Notes: generated from the letters alone by a model not told the origin. A stretch of DNA of 55,586 nucleotides from Candidatus Hebobacterum abditum (GCA_029821875.1 JALGXW010000032.1:1-55586); one strand, 5' to 3'. Shown: positions 34,757 through 44,349, numbered from the stretch's first letter. Numbers and translations: made by a program.

Positions 34757-35602
34757 ATGTTCACACCTGAGTTCCTGAGGCGCGAGGCGGTCAGCCATCC
34801 CGCCGCCCCGCCGGATCGTGCATTCACGGGACACCCCGTGAAGCTCCCCGCCTTCGAAGGCCCCCTCGACCTCTTGCTCTATCTCATCGAACGGGATGAG
34901 ATCAATGTCTTCGACATCCCCATCGAGCATATCACGAACGAGTACCTCAAGTACCTCTCTGAACTCGAGTCCCTGAATCTGGAGGTCGCAGGCGAGTTCC
35001 TTGTGATGGCCGCGCGGCTGCTCGAGATCAAATCCCGTATGCTGCTGCCCGAGGACGATCACCCCGAGGAGGAGGAAGACGAGGCGGGGGACCCCCGCGC
35101 CGAGCTCGTGGCCCGACTGCTCGAGTACCGTCGCTACAAGGAAGTGGCCGAGGAGCTGCGCGCGCGGGCTGAGATCCAGCGCTTCGTGTTCTCTCGCGGC
35201 GGACTGCTGGAGAACGACAACGGGAACGGGCACGAGCGCCCGCATCTGGAGCTGAGCGAAGTCTCCGCCTTCGACTTGTGGGCCGCGTTCCAGAACGTGC
35301 TGAGCCGAGTAAAGGACGCGCCGCGGGCCGACGTTGTACGGCCGCGGTTCACGGTGGCACAGAAGATGGCGAGCATCGCCTCTCGCGTCCGCTGGGCCAA
35401 GGCAGGGGTCGGGTTCGAGGACCTCTTCGACGAGGCGACCACCCGGCTCGAGCTCGTCGTGACCTTCCTCGCCCTGCTGGAGCTGATGCGCCTGCGCCGC
35501 GTAAGGGTGGCGCAGGAGAGTCTGTTTGGTGAGATTCGCGTCTATCCATTCGCGGACCGGTCGTTGCCAGCCGCCGACGAGCGCGAGAGAGTCTCGAACT
35601 AG
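34757..35602 (+). CDS. scpA: Segregation and condensation protein A
   Basis: The 281-residue kleisin bridges SMC heads in chromosome condensation. FEGPLDLLLYLIERDEINVFDIPI near residue 34 is the family hallmark, followed by NLEVAGEFLVMAARLLEIKSRMLLP; the C-terminal winged helix includes VTFLALLELMRLRRVRVAQ. ATG 34757 follows CGGAGG. The first 30 residues are not conserved. The 205-base gap upstream shows no clear feature. SMC itself is not in the window. Confidence 0.93.
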   Translation: MFTPEFLRREAVSHPAAPPDRAFTGHPVKLPAFEGPLDLLLYLIERDEINVFDIPIEHITNEYLKYLSELESLNLEVAGEFLVMAARLLEIKSRMLLPEDDHPEEEEDEAGDPRAELVARLLEYRRYKEVAEELRARAEIQRFVFSRGGLLENDNGNGHERPHLELSEVSAFDLWAAFQNVLSRVKDAPRADVVRPRFTVAQKMASIASRVRWAKAGVGFEDLFDEATTRLELVVTFLALLELMRLRRVRVAQESLFGEIRVYPFADRSLPAADERERVSN

Positions 35603-35603
35603 A

Positions 35604-36338
35604 ATGACGAACGAATCCTCGCAGGGGAGCCCCGGCCCCGAGACGATGGGAAGTGCACCCGAGGCGACATCCGACGACGTCGGCCAGCGGCTCGCCGCCC
35701 TCGAGGCAATACTCTTCATGGCCGCGGAGCCGATCACCGCCGCAGAGCTTGCTGAGATACTTGAGATCGGCCGGGCCGATCTCGACCAACTCGTGGCGCG
35801 CCTCGGCGGGCAATACCGCGGCCGCGGCATCCAGATAACGCGCGTGGCCGGCGGATACCAGACCTGCACCCGTCCAGAGTACGGCCCCTACGTAGCGAGG
35901 CTGCACAAGCCGGAGCGCTTCCGCCTGTCACGGGCAGCACTGGAAACGCTCGCAATAGTGGCCTACAGACAGCCCATCACGCGGCCCGAGATAGAGGCGA
36001 TCCGGGGCGTCAACTCGGACTCACCGATCGATACTCTGGGGCAGTATGAGCTGATATGTGAAGCGGGAAGGAGGGACAGCCCGGGCCGGCCCGTGCTATA
36101 CCGCACTACTGACAACTTCCTCGGACAGTTCGGGCTGAACTCCGTCGAAGATCTCCCGAGCATCGAGTCTCTCCCCGCGGACGACCAGGTTGTACGCACC
36201 GAAGTCGGCGGCGCCGATGATACCTCCAGGCAGGCGGCGGGAGTCGAGGTAGGAGAGCAGCCACCGCAACAGACGGGCATAACCACGCGGGAGGGCCCCA
36301 ACGGGGGGACAGACGGACCCCAGGAGCCGTCCCCGTGA
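35604..36338 (+). CDS. scpB: Segregation and condensation protein B
   Basis: The 244-residue partner of ScpA has two winged helices: RLAALEAILFMAAEPITAAELAEIL at the N-terminus and LSRAALETLAIVAYRQPITRPEIEAIRGVNSD in the middle, followed by GRPVLYRTTDNFLGQFGL. A 55-residue low-complexity tail follows, longer than usual. ATG 35604 is one base after the scpA stop. Its own stop overlaps the next start. Confidence 0.93.
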   Translation: MTNESSQGSPGPETMGSAPEATSDDVGQRLAALEAILFMAAEPITAAELAEILEIGRADLDQLVARLGGQYRGRGIQITRVAGGYQTCTRPEYGPYVARLHKPERFRLSRAALETLAIVAYRQPITRPEIEAIRGVNSDSPIDTLGQYELICEAGRRDSPGRPVLYRTTDNFLGQFGLNSVEDLPSIESLPADDQVVRTEVGGADDTSRQAAGVEVGEQPPQQTGITTREGPNGGTDGPQEPSP

Positions 36339-37546
36339 TGGCATCGACCGCAAGTTGGCGGTGGCTGGGGATCGGGGCTCTTCTTCTGCTTCTGCCGCTT
36401 CCTTCGGCCGCCGCCTCCCCCCCGAAGATCCGGGCGAGTGCCGCGGCTCTGATCGACGCCGAAACGGGAGTCGTTCTCTTCGAGAAGTCGATGCATGAAC
36501 GGCGCCCCATGGCCAGCACCACCAAAGTGATGACTGCTCTTCTGGTGCTGGAATCCTCTGACTTACCCGAGACAGTCAAGGTCGGCCGGGTGGTGAACAC
36601 GGTAAGTGGCTCATCGCTGTATCTGAAGCCCGGCGATGTCGTTCGCACCGACGACCTGCTGACGGCACTTCTCGTGCAGTCCGCCAACGACGCCGCCGTC
36701 GTCCTCGCGGAGGAGATCAGCGGCAGTGTGGCGGCCTTCGCCGACCGTATGAATGAGCGGGCGCAGCAACTAGGAGTCTCCGACACGCACTTCCTGAACC
36801 CCCATGGCCTCCACCACTCGGGCCATTATTCGTCCGCCTACGACCTAGCGGTCATTACACGGGAGGCGTTCAACCACACGCGGTTCGGCGAACTCGTGGC
36901 CAGCAAGAGGGTGAAGGTCGCCGTACCCAGCGCTCCCGGCGGGCGGCGCCTGTTAGTGAACCACAACAAGCTTCTGTGGAAGGCAGACTACGCTGACGGC
37001 GTCAAGACCGGGTATGTCCGTCAGTCGGGCCACTGCCTGATCGCGTCGGGCACACAGGACGAACGGCGTCTAATCGTTGTGCTCCTCAACACAGGCGACA
37101 TGTACGGGGAAGCGAAGGCGCTCCTCGACTATGGCTTCCGGAACTTCAGGCGCCAGGTCTACGTGCATCCCGGTGACGCAGTCGGCCGGGCGGAGGTTCG
37201 CGGGGGGCAAGAGCCCCAAGTTCCGGTAGTCTGTCAGAAGACCCTATCCAGTATCTCCGGTCCAGGGATGGAAGATGACGTCCGCCTCGAGGTGACGGTG
37301 GCACCGCTGGAGGCGCCAGTGGCTGCAGGGACACCGGCCGGCGAGGCCCGTCTTGTCTCAGACGGCCGGGTTCTGGCATCTTCCCTGCTCCTGTCCTCCG
37401 AGCCTGTACCCCGGTCGCGCCTCCGTGTCTCCGGCCTCTGGCTCCTCAGAGCCGTGGTCATAGTCGGCCTTCTTCTGCTGCTCACCAGAGCCTATGGAAA
37501 GGCTGTCAAAGCTAATCGCCGCCGCGGGAGTCACCTCGCGGCGTAA
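36338..37546 (+). CDS. D-alanyl-D-alanine carboxypeptidase, S11 family
   Basis: A 402-residue penicillin-binding protein trimming the terminal D-Ala of peptidoglycan stems outside the membrane. It has a signal peptide (LGIGALLLLLPLPSAAA), the SxxK motif STTK at residues 60-63, SAND near 115 and KTGYV near 220. A C-terminal helix (LRAVVIVGLLLLLTRAYG) gives a membrane anchor as in DacA-type enzymes. ATG 36338 overlaps the scpB stop; GTG 36335 directly ahead is an alternative. AGGAG is 11 bases upstream. Confidence 0.9.
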   Translation: MASTASWRWLGIGALLLLLPLPSAAASPPKIRASAAALIDAETGVVLFEKSMHERRPMASTTKVMTALLVLESSDLPETVKVGRVVNTVSGSSLYLKPGDVVRTDDLLTALLVQSANDAAVVLAEEISGSVAAFADRMNERAQQLGVSDTHFLNPHGLHHSGHYSSAYDLAVITREAFNHTRFGELVASKRVKVAVPSAPGGRRLLVNHNKLLWKADYADGVKTGYVRQSGHCLIASGTQDERRLIVVLLNTGDMYGEAKALLDYGFRNFRRQVYVHPGDAVGRAEVRGGQEPQVPVVCQKTLSSISGPGMEDDVRLEVTVAPLEAPVAAGTPAGEARLVSDGRVLASSLLLSSEPVPRSRLRVSGLWLLRAVVIVGLLLLLTRAYGKAVKANRRRGSHLAA

Positions 37547-38264
37547 GGCGTCGGAGCTGATACGCTCTGGCCGCGTCACTGTCGACGGCCAACTCGTGCT
37601 CGAACCGGGCACCGAGGTGGACCCCAGTAGCGCCACGATCGAAGTGGACGGCACGCCGCTGGAGGCCCAGTCGAAACACTACGTGATCCTTAACAAGCCG
37701 CGGGGGCCTCTGTCGGCCGTTAGAGATGACCGGGGTCGAAGAACCGTTCTCGACCTGCTGCCTGAAATCGACGCGCGGCTCTATCCTGCCGGGCGCCTAG
37801 ATGCCAACACCGAGGGCGTGCTTCTGCTCACCAACGACGGCGACCTCACATACAGACTCACCCACCCTCGGTACGAGATCGAGAAGGTCTACGAGGCAGA
37901 GGTGAAGGGCCGGCCTTCGCGCGCCGCCTTGGGAGAAGTCGAGCGTGGGATGATCCTGGAGGAGGGCCCAACTGGGCCAGCCAAGGTTCGCCTCTTGCGA
38001 GCCGAGGCGGGCACGGCCCTCCTGGAAGTCACGGTTCACGCCGGCAGGAAGCGCATGGTGCGCCGTATGCTTGCTGCCGTCGGGCATCCAGTGCTCGCGC
38101 TCCGCCGCACCCGGATCGGCCCCCTGGCGCTGGGCAGCCTCGGCCCCGGGGAATGGCGACACCTCACCGACGAGGAGGTCACAGCCCTGAAGGCTGCCAC
38201 GGAAGCCAGCGATCCCGCCCGACGGCGGGCGGGACCAGAAGAGCCCGATCGACAGCAGAAGTGA
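37494..38264 (+). CDS. rRNA pseudouridine synthase, RsuA/RluB family
   Basis: The 256-residue enzyme has an N-terminal S4 RNA-binding domain (RLSKLIAAAGVTSRRKASELIRSGRVTVDG) and the catalytic domain with NKPRG and Asp103 in GRLDANTEGVLLLTNDG. RluB, RsuA and RluE cannot be separated by eye; the S4-containing form next to scpAB is usually RluB. ATG 37494 lies 53 bases inside the carboxypeptidase gene, a long overlap, but the S4 domain starts at residue 3, so it is needed. Confidence 0.92.
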   Translation: MERLSKLIAAAGVTSRRKASELIRSGRVTVDGQLVLEPGTEVDPSSATIEVDGTPLEAQSKHYVILNKPRGPLSAVRDDRGRRTVLDLLPEIDARLYPAGRLDANTEGVLLLTNDGDLTYRLTHPRYEIEKVYEAEVKGRPSRAALGEVERGMILEEGPTGPAKVRLLRAEAGTALLEVTVHAGRKRMVRRMLAAVGHPVLALRRTRIGPLALGSLGPGEWRHLTDEEVTALKAATEASDPARRRAGPEEPDRQQK

Positions 38265-38273
38265 GGGCGGCCG

Positions 38274-38465
38274 CTACACGGCTCGCGTTGCCTTGCCAGC
38301 CTTGAGGCATTTGGCGCAGACCTGCATGCGCGTAGACTTGCCCCTCCGCACCGCCGTGACACGCTGCAGGTTCGGAAGCCAGCGTCGCTTAGTGCGAACA
38401 TGTGAGTGGCTTACGTTGTATCCGACTCGTGGCCCCTTGCCACATATATCACAGCGTCTGGCCAT
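38274..38465 (-). CDS. rpmB: 50S ribosomal protein L28
   Basis: The 63-residue protein starts [21 protein letters not shown] and ends with CAKCLKAGK, so it is the zinc-binding (CxxC, CxxC) form of L28. Two consecutive ATG codons exist (38468 and 38465); the second is seven bases after AGGAG and gives the usual start. Transcribed alone, convergent with rsuA and divergent from the CBS protein. Confidence 0.96.
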   Translation of the reverse strand: MARRCDICGKGPRVGYNVSHSHVRTKRRWLPNLQRVTAVRRGKSTRMQVCAKCLKAGKATRAV

Positions 38466-38502
38466 CATGAAGCTCCTGAGCTAGTGTGCGACTCGAAGCA
38501 AT

Positions 38503-38532
38503 ATGATACCATAGGAAGTGTTCTGACCGCAA
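38503..38532 (-). promoter_or_regulatory. Promoter of rpmB
   Basis: On the minus strand TTGCGG (38532-38527) and TATCAT (38508-38503) are 18 bases apart and lie about 38 bases ahead of the rpmB start. Confidence 0.6.
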
Positions 38533-38586
38533 GCAGGCCGCAAAGCACCCAGCACTGCTTAGGCCGAGCATGACAGTTGTGCCAGT

Positions 38587-39768
38587 ATGACCGTACGCGA
38601 CCTCAGCGACGCAATCAGACCTGCTCCACCCCTGCAACGGGGTGATACCGCCGCGAAGGCCGTTCGCCTCATGCGAGCCAAAGGCGTCCCGGCGCTCCCA
38701 GTGGCGGACGGCACGGCCATAGTCGGCGTGGTTTCCGAGCGCGACATTCTCCAGCTCGTGTCAGGCACTCCGGACGTCCGCCAGGCTCTCCAGGCACTCC
38801 CCGTCGCGCAGCTCATGCGCCCAGCAGCCGTCGTCGGCACGGACCATCAGCCGCTTGTCGACCTCGCCGGGGCGGTAAAGGCGAGTCCCACAGATGCCGT
38901 GCCAGTGGTTGACGCTGGCAGACGGTATCTCGGAATGCTGTTGACCAGAGACATCCTCGCAGCGCTGGCCGAGGAACCGATCGTGCCGCCGGTGGCGGGG
39001 CTCGCGACGCCTGGGGGCGTGTATCTGAGTACAGGCGCTTTGCGTGCCGGTGCGAACGATCTCGGACTTGCCACCACCGGCGCTGCCCTCATGCTGCTCG
39101 ACCTCATCGCGACCGGTGTCGTGTTCGGAGTTTCGCGACTGGCCCTCGTCCTCCTCCACCTTCCCGAGGATCTCGTGGGGGTTGATCATACGGGGGCTGC
39201 GAGCGTCGCTCTCGCAGCCGTCCAGTTTGGGCTTCATGTGTTGATCTTTCTTGCCCTGCTGCGCATCTCCCCACTCACCGGAACTCATGGGGCGGAACAC
39301 ATGGTTGTGCGCGCCATTGAGGAAGGAGAGGATCTGGACCTGCAGAAAGTCAGGCAAATGCCGCGAGTCCACCCGCGGTGCGGGACTAACTTGCTTGCAT
39401 TGCTGATCCTGTTGGTCATCGCACAGCAGTCCCTTTTGTCCTTGGGCAGCGTGGACTATGCGACCGGAATGTTGGCCCTGTTCCTGCTCGTGGTGATCGT
39501 GCTGCTGACATGGCGGCGACTCGGCGCAGGTCTCCAGCGATGGGTCACGACGAAGGTGCCGTCCGACCGGCAACTTGGCGCTGCCGTCAAGGTGGGACAA
39601 GACTTACTGGCGAAGATTCGAGCACGGCCGAGCGCCCGGGTCAGCGCGCCGTTGCGTCTGTGGCACTCTGGATTCATTCAGGTGCTGCTTGGCTTCTTCG
39701 CTCTTGCCCTGGCAGCCGAGTATGCCCCTGTGGTGCTCGGCGAGCTGTGGCGTGTTCTGGCGCACTAG
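38587..39768 (+). CDS. CBS-domain pair fused to a DUF1385-like membrane domain
   Basis: The 393-residue protein begins with two CBS domains (about residues 8-60 and 72-130; VPALPVADGTAIVGVVSERDIL and AVPVVDAGRRYLGMLLTRDIL). The rest carries DUF1385-like motifs: GTHGAEHMVVRAIEEGE and MPRVHPRCGTNLLALLIL, with about four membrane helices. CBS pairs usually bind adenine nucleotides, so this looks like a nucleotide-gated version of an unknown membrane protein. No Shine-Dalgarno sequence is seen before ATG 38587. argS starts 16 bases after its stop. Confidence 0.75.
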   Translation: MTVRDLSDAIRPAPPLQRGDTAAKAVRLMRAKGVPALPVADGTAIVGVVSERDILQLVSGTPDVRQALQALPVAQLMRPAAVVGTDHQPLVDLAGAVKASPTDAVPVVDAGRRYLGMLLTRDILAALAEEPIVPPVAGLATPGGVYLSTGALRAGANDLGLATTGAALMLLDLIATGVVFGVSRLALVLLHLPEDLVGVDHTGAASVALAAVQFGLHVLIFLALLRISPLTGTHGAEHMVVRAIEEGEDLDLQKVRQMPRVHPRCGTNLLALLILLVIAQQSLLSLGSVDYATGMLALFLLVVIVLLTWRRLGAGLQRWVTTKVPSDRQLGAAVKVGQDLLAKIRARPSARVSAPLRLWHSGFIQVLLGFFALALAAEYAPVVLGELWRVLAH

Positions 39769-39784
39769 GATCTTAGGACCAGAT

Positions 39785-41458
39785 ATGGCGAGAGAACTGA
39801 TAATCGAGGTGTTGTCCGAGGCGCTCTCACGTGCGAAGGAGGCGGGCGATCTGCCGGAGCATGTGGACCCGCCGATCGAACTCCAGACCCCACGCGATCC
39901 CAGGCACGGCGACATCGCGACGAGCTTGGCCCTCGTGCTGGCGAGCGAAGCGGGTGGCGCGGGGCGGCAGATCGGCGAGAAGCTCGTGTCCCACCTCGAC
40001 CTTCCGCAGGGCGTCATCGAGAAGATCGAAGTGGCAGGGCCCGGCTTCATCAACTTCACGTTCTCCCCCGAGTATCTCCGCGGGATAGTGCGCGAGATCG
40101 CGGCCGGGCCCGCGGAATATGGGCGAACGAACGAGGGGGAGGGCAAGACCCTTTTGCTCGAGTTCGTGAGCGCCAACCCAACAGGTCCGGTTGCCGTCGT
40201 CCAGGGGCGAGCGGGCCCCCTGGGTGACGCGCTGGCCAAGCTCCTTGAGCGTACCGGGTGGAAGGTCTCCCGCGAGTACTACGTCAACGATGCGACGAAC
40301 AGCACCCAGGTGCGACGCTTCGCAGAGACACTTGAGGCGCGGTATCTCCAACAGCTCGGCAGGGGCGCCTCGGTTCCCGAGGACGGTTACCAGGGGGACT
40401 ACGTTGTAGAGATGGCCGAGGACCTGGTGAAGGCCGAAGGCGATCGCTATCTCGACACGCCCGAGGAGGAGCGCCTCTCGGCCTTCCACGACTATTCGCT
40501 GAAGAAGATCGTCGACGGGCACCAGCGCGACATGACCGCGTTCGGCGTCGAGTTCGACAACTGGTTCTTCGAGAGTTCCCTCCATGCCAGTGGGGAAGTA
40601 GAAGCGGCCATAGAGGTGCTGAAGGAGAGAGGTTACACCTACGAGAAGGACGGCGCGGTCTGGCTCAAGGCCACCGATCTCGGCGACGAGCAGGATCAGG
40701 TGCTCGTCCGCAACGACGGCCGCCCCAGCTACTTGGCCGGAGACATCGCCTACCACAGGAACAAGTTCGAGAGGGGCTTCGATCGCCTCATCGATATTTG
40801 GGGTCCTGACCACCACGGCCACGTTAGACGCATGAAGGCTGGGGTGCAAGCACTGGGCTATGATCCCTCCCGTTTCGAGATCCTCCTCCACCAGATAGTG
40901 CGTTTGTTCCGCGGCTCCGAGATGGTACGCATGTCGAAGCGGGCCGGGGACATCGTGCAGCTGTCGAGCCTGCTCGAAGACGTCGGCGCAGACGCGGCCC
41001 GGTTCTTCTTCCTCATGCAATCCATGGAGAGCCACCTCGACTTCGATCTGGAACTCGCCAAGAAGCAGGCGAACGAGAATCCCGTCTACTACGTGCAGTA
41101 CGCTCACGCCCGCATATCGAGCATCCTCCGCGAGGCCCAGGAACGGGGTGCCGCGGTTCCGAGCATCGACTCAGTCGATTTCTCCCGCCTGGAGCATCCG
41201 GACGAGCTCTCGTTGATCCGGAAGCTGGCCGAGTTTCCGGACGAGGTAGCTGAAGCGGCCTCCCGGCATGAGCCCCATCGTATGACGCGGTACTCGCGTG
41301 AGCTGGCGGCGGCGTTCCATCTGTTCTACACGAACTGCCGCGTGCTGGGCGATGACGGCGACCTGACTGCGGCCCGCCTGACACTGGTCGGCGCCACACA
41401 AGCGGTGCTGCGATCGGTCCTGGACATCATCGGCGTGTCTGCGCCGGAGACGATGTAG
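39785..41458 (+). CDS. argS: Arginyl-tRNA synthetase
   Basis: The 557-residue class I enzyme has FVSANPTGPVAVVQGRAGPLGDAL at the ATP site, where the classical HIGH-type HVGH is replaced by AVVQ, and the KMSKS-like VRMSKRAGD. GPDHHGHVRRMKAG and the C-terminal DALR anticodon domain (VQYAHARISSILR) confirm ArgRS. ATG 39785 gives the standard N-terminal Add-1 domain; earlier in-frame codons lie in the CBS gene. Confidence 0.94.
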   Translation: MARELIIEVLSEALSRAKEAGDLPEHVDPPIELQTPRDPRHGDIATSLALVLASEAGGAGRQIGEKLVSHLDLPQGVIEKIEVAGPGFINFTFSPEYLRGIVREIAAGPAEYGRTNEGEGKTLLLEFVSANPTGPVAVVQGRAGPLGDALAKLLERTGWKVSREYYVNDATNSTQVRRFAETLEARYLQQLGRGASVPEDGYQGDYVVEMAEDLVKAEGDRYLDTPEEERLSAFHDYSLKKIVDGHQRDMTAFGVEFDNWFFESSLHASGEVEAAIEVLKERGYTYEKDGAVWLKATDLGDEQDQVLVRNDGRPSYLAGDIAYHRNKFERGFDRLIDIWGPDHHGHVRRMKAGVQALGYDPSRFEILLHQIVRLFRGSEMVRMSKRAGDIVQLSSLLEDVGADAARFFFLMQSMESHLDFDLELAKKQANENPVYYVQYAHARISSILREAQERGAAVPSIDSVDFSRLEHPDELSLIRKLAEFPDEVAEAASRHEPHRMTRYSRELAAAFHLFYTNCRVLGDDGDLTAARLTLVGATQAVLRSVLDIIGVSAPETM

Positions 41459-41573
41459 CTCTGCCGTCCGCTGCGCGCCGCGGCGGCGCGAATCTGTCCG
41501 CCAGCACGCGCTGAGTCCCGACAGGCTCTGCTCCTTTCCCGTCGAATCCCTTCACCTCGAAGCCAACCACAGC

Positions 41574-44288
41574 GTGCCCGACGGCCCACAGCACAACATG
41601 CGCAAGACATCGCAGCGCCCGCAAACCGACTCCGCCCAGCCGCGCTCCGGGGGGAACGCCCTCCCAGGCACACAGCTTGGCTCCCTCCTCCACGACGCCT
41701 GGCCCACCCGGCTCCCCAAACGCCCCATGGCCGGCCTTCCTCCGGCCGTGTTTTACGCCCTCCGAGGCGTGCCGCGTAAGTCTCCCCTCGCAAGCGCCGC
41801 CACCCGTCTTGACCGGGCCCTTCCCGGCTGGCCCGAGAGCGCTGCCCGGATCCTGACCCAATCGTCCGATGGACCTCTTGGCGACGAGGCTGAGCGTCTC
41901 GCCACCTTGCTTGCGCACCGTCCCCTTCGAGACCCGGGGCCCCTCCTCCGCGCTGCTGCCGTGGCCGCGCCACAGCGGCGCCTGTGGCTGCTCACCGCTC
42001 TCAGCGGCACCGATGCCGTCGGCGTCCGCGATTTCTGGCTCGCCGACCTCCGCAAGCGTGTGCGAGACGCCTCCGAGACGTGCGACACCGCGCTCTGGTT
42101 CGCCTTCCTGCACGCCTCTCTGAGCGACTGGCTGGCATACGCGGACTTCAGAGATTGCCTCGCGGAGGCCCGAGTCCTCACGGCCGCCGCCCCGGACGGC
42201 GACTACCGCTCTGCCCTGACCCGTCTGGGGCTCGGCGCCCACCCTCGCTTCGCTAAATGGTACCGCCAGGTTGTCTACGACATCGCCCACCAGCCCGATG
42301 TCTCCCTGAGCTTCCGTACCGCCGGCTGGGTGCGCGACTTCCCTGGCGAGGAGTATCTATGGGACGCGGTCTCGGGATTGACGACGAGGCCAGATATGTG
42401 GTGGCCGCTCCACGTGCTTCGCTGGTGCTCTGGGGCCGACGCTGGCGATGGCCGGGTCGTATCTCGTCTGGCGACGGTCCCCCCGGCTGTGCTCTGCCTG
42501 GTCTCGCTGCTTCGAGGAGATCTCTGCCCGGCGGTCGCACAGGCCATGGGCGAGGAGAACCACGAGTCCGCGGTCAAGTGGCTGAAGACCACTCCGGCGC
42601 GCCTTCCGCTGGACCTGCGCCTTGTCGAGTCACGGATTCGGCCATGGGCCGAGCGAGCAGGACAGTCGATGGCCGTTGCCGCAGGGGCGCTCTGCTCTGT
42701 CGATCCGCCCGACGACTACAACGGCCCGGAGGAACCTGTGCTGCGTCGCAGGGAGTTCGCGCGCGGCCATCTGCTGCCAGAGTTCGACCGAGTCGTAGAC
42801 AACCTCCTGTACGTCCACGCGCTGCGGCGGGAGCACTTCGACGCTATCTGCCGGCAGGCGCTTCGAGGTTCCCCTGCCGCCATCAGGGCGCTGTCTCTGT
42901 GTCCGGACAAGGCCGCCGAAGGCGCGCCGATTCTCTTCCGGCTCTCCCGGGAAGGGGGTGCGGCCTCGCGCCGGGTCGCCCAGGAATCACTTGAGATACT
43001 GAGGGCGCGCGCGAAAGTGGAGGACCTGTCCGACTACGAGAAACGCCTCGACCTCGCGTCGGCGTGGGCAGACGCAGGCCTCGACGGCCGTCCCGGACGC
43101 GTCTGGTGGGATGTGAAGGGCTATCGCATCAAGGTATCAGTCGCAGCGGGGAAGGTCTCCCTGGAGGCCTTCTCCGAACGTCGTCGCCTGAACACCGTCC
43201 CACGGGCTGTTCGGGAGGACCCGCAGTATGCGGAGATCAAGGAGACGCGCTCGCACCTCGCGAAGATGTATCGCTACTTCCGCAGGCGGTTTGAGGTTGC
43301 CATGGTGGAGGGCGTCTGCTACCGCTCGGAACAGCTCGAGACCTTGCTCGCCAACCCGGTCGTGCGATCCCTCGTATCCCGGCTGATCCTACTCGTCGAC
43401 GGCCGACCATTCCTGTGGACGACCGGTGATCCCATGGCAGAGGCGCCGAGCCCGGAGGGGCTCCCCGACGGGGAGGAGATACAGATCGCTCACCCCCTGG
43501 AGCTGGCTGGAAGCGGCGCTCTGGCTCACTGGCAGGACCACGTCATCCAATCTCGCATCGCCCAGCCCTTCAAGCAGGTATTCCGGGAGTGTTATGTCCT
43601 TGCAGAACGCGAACGGGATGAGCAGAGCTGCGCGCGCTTTGCCGGACATCCCTTGGTAGCACGGCAGGCGTTCGCGCTGCTTCGATCGCGGGGCTATTCG
43701 CCGGGCCGAGGACAGGCAGTCAAGGAGTGGCCCGAGTTCGCTCTGGTGGCTTACATTCGATGGGCGCAGGATGACGAACGCGCTGGCCGGCTCCTCGCCG
43801 CACCCGAGGCGAGTGGGACTGTGACGAGTGGACCGGTATGGTTCACCATCAACGGCCCAGACCCGGTGCGCCTGGGGAGTGTCAGCCCTGTGGTTGTCAG
43901 CGAGACGCTGCGGGACGCCGACCTGCTCGCGTCCCGGGCCGCCGCTGGGGAGCTGGGATACACCTCAGAGCAGACGCTCCAGCTGCGAGCGACCCTCGTC
44001 CGCCACCTCGCGCGCACACTGGGCCTCACCACCATCTATGTCGCCGAGGACAGTCGGCATGCGCTCGTGGAGGGAAGTCGCGCCATGTACAGGGTGCACC
44101 TCGCGAGCGGCTCGGCGTTCCTCGAAGAGAGCCGCCGACACCTCGATACGGGCCCCGTCACCAGCGAGGCCTTCCGCGATCTGGTCGCAGAGAGCATGGA
44201 TACAATCACGGCACGCATAGTCGGTCTGATCGGCGCTCTTGCGAACGACCACCAGATCACTGATCCCGATTTCCTGTCTCAGCTCTGA
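41574..44288 (+). CDS. Large DUF4132-type protein, unknown function
   Basis: A 904-residue protein without signal peptide. The N-terminal 450 residues are helical with repeat-like hydrophobic spacing (possibly HEAT-like). Residues about 510-720 carry the DUF4132-like core (ETRSHLAKMYRYFRRRFEVAM, IAHPLELAGSGALAHWQ, IAQPFKQVFRECYVL). The C-terminal part (FTINGPDPVRLGSVSPVVVSETLRDADLLAS) matches the tail domain often found with it. Related MolR/YehF proteins have no clear enzymatic role. GTG 41574 or ATG 41598 may start it; neither has a Shine-Dalgarno sequence, and the first 60 residues are low-complexity, so the start is uncertain. Confidence 0.65.
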   Translation: MPDGPQHNMRKTSQRPQTDSAQPRSGGNALPGTQLGSLLHDAWPTRLPKRPMAGLPPAVFYALRGVPRKSPLASAATRLDRALPGWPESAARILTQSSDGPLGDEAERLATLLAHRPLRDPGPLLRAAAVAAPQRRLWLLTALSGTDAVGVRDFWLADLRKRVRDASETCDTALWFAFLHASLSDWLAYADFRDCLAEARVLTAAAPDGDYRSALTRLGLGAHPRFAKWYRQVVYDIAHQPDVSLSFRTAGWVRDFPGEEYLWDAVSGLTTRPDMWWPLHVLRWCSGADAGDGRVVSRLATVPPAVLCLVSLLRGDLCPAVAQAMGEENHESAVKWLKTTPARLPLDLRLVESRIRPWAERAGQSMAVAAGALCSVDPPDDYNGPEEPVLRRREFARGHLLPEFDRVVDNLLYVHALRREHFDAICRQALRGSPAAIRALSLCPDKAAEGAPILFRLSREGGAASRRVAQESLEILRARAKVEDLSDYEKRLDLASAWADAGLDGRPGRVWWDVKGYRIKVSVAAGKVSLEAFSERRRLNTVPRAVREDPQYAEIKETRSHLAKMYRYFRRRFEVAMVEGVCYRSEQLETLLANPVVRSLVSRLILLVDGRPFLWTTGDPMAEAPSPEGLPDGEEIQIAHPLELAGSGALAHWQDHVIQSRIAQPFKQVFRECYVLAERERDEQSCARFAGHPLVARQAFALLRSRGYSPGRGQAVKEWPEFALVAYIRWAQDDERAGRLLAAPEASGTVTSGPVWFTINGPDPVRLGSVSPVVVSETLRDADLLASRAAAGELGYTSEQTLQLRATLVRHLARTLGLTTIYVAEDSRHALVEGSRAMYRVHLASGSAFLEESRRHLDTGPVTSEAFRDLVAESMDTITARIVGLIGALANDHQITDPDFLSQL

Positions 44289-44349
44289 GAGCTAGATGTC
44301 GGCCGAGCCACGCGCCCCTCGGCGACGACATGGACGAGGCGGCGCCTGC

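Noticed and set aside
41427-42290. Minus-strand frame over the start of the DUF4132 gene (287 residues)
   Set aside because: Low-complexity Gly/Arg/Glu-rich product; the plus-strand protein is better supported, though its start is uncertain.
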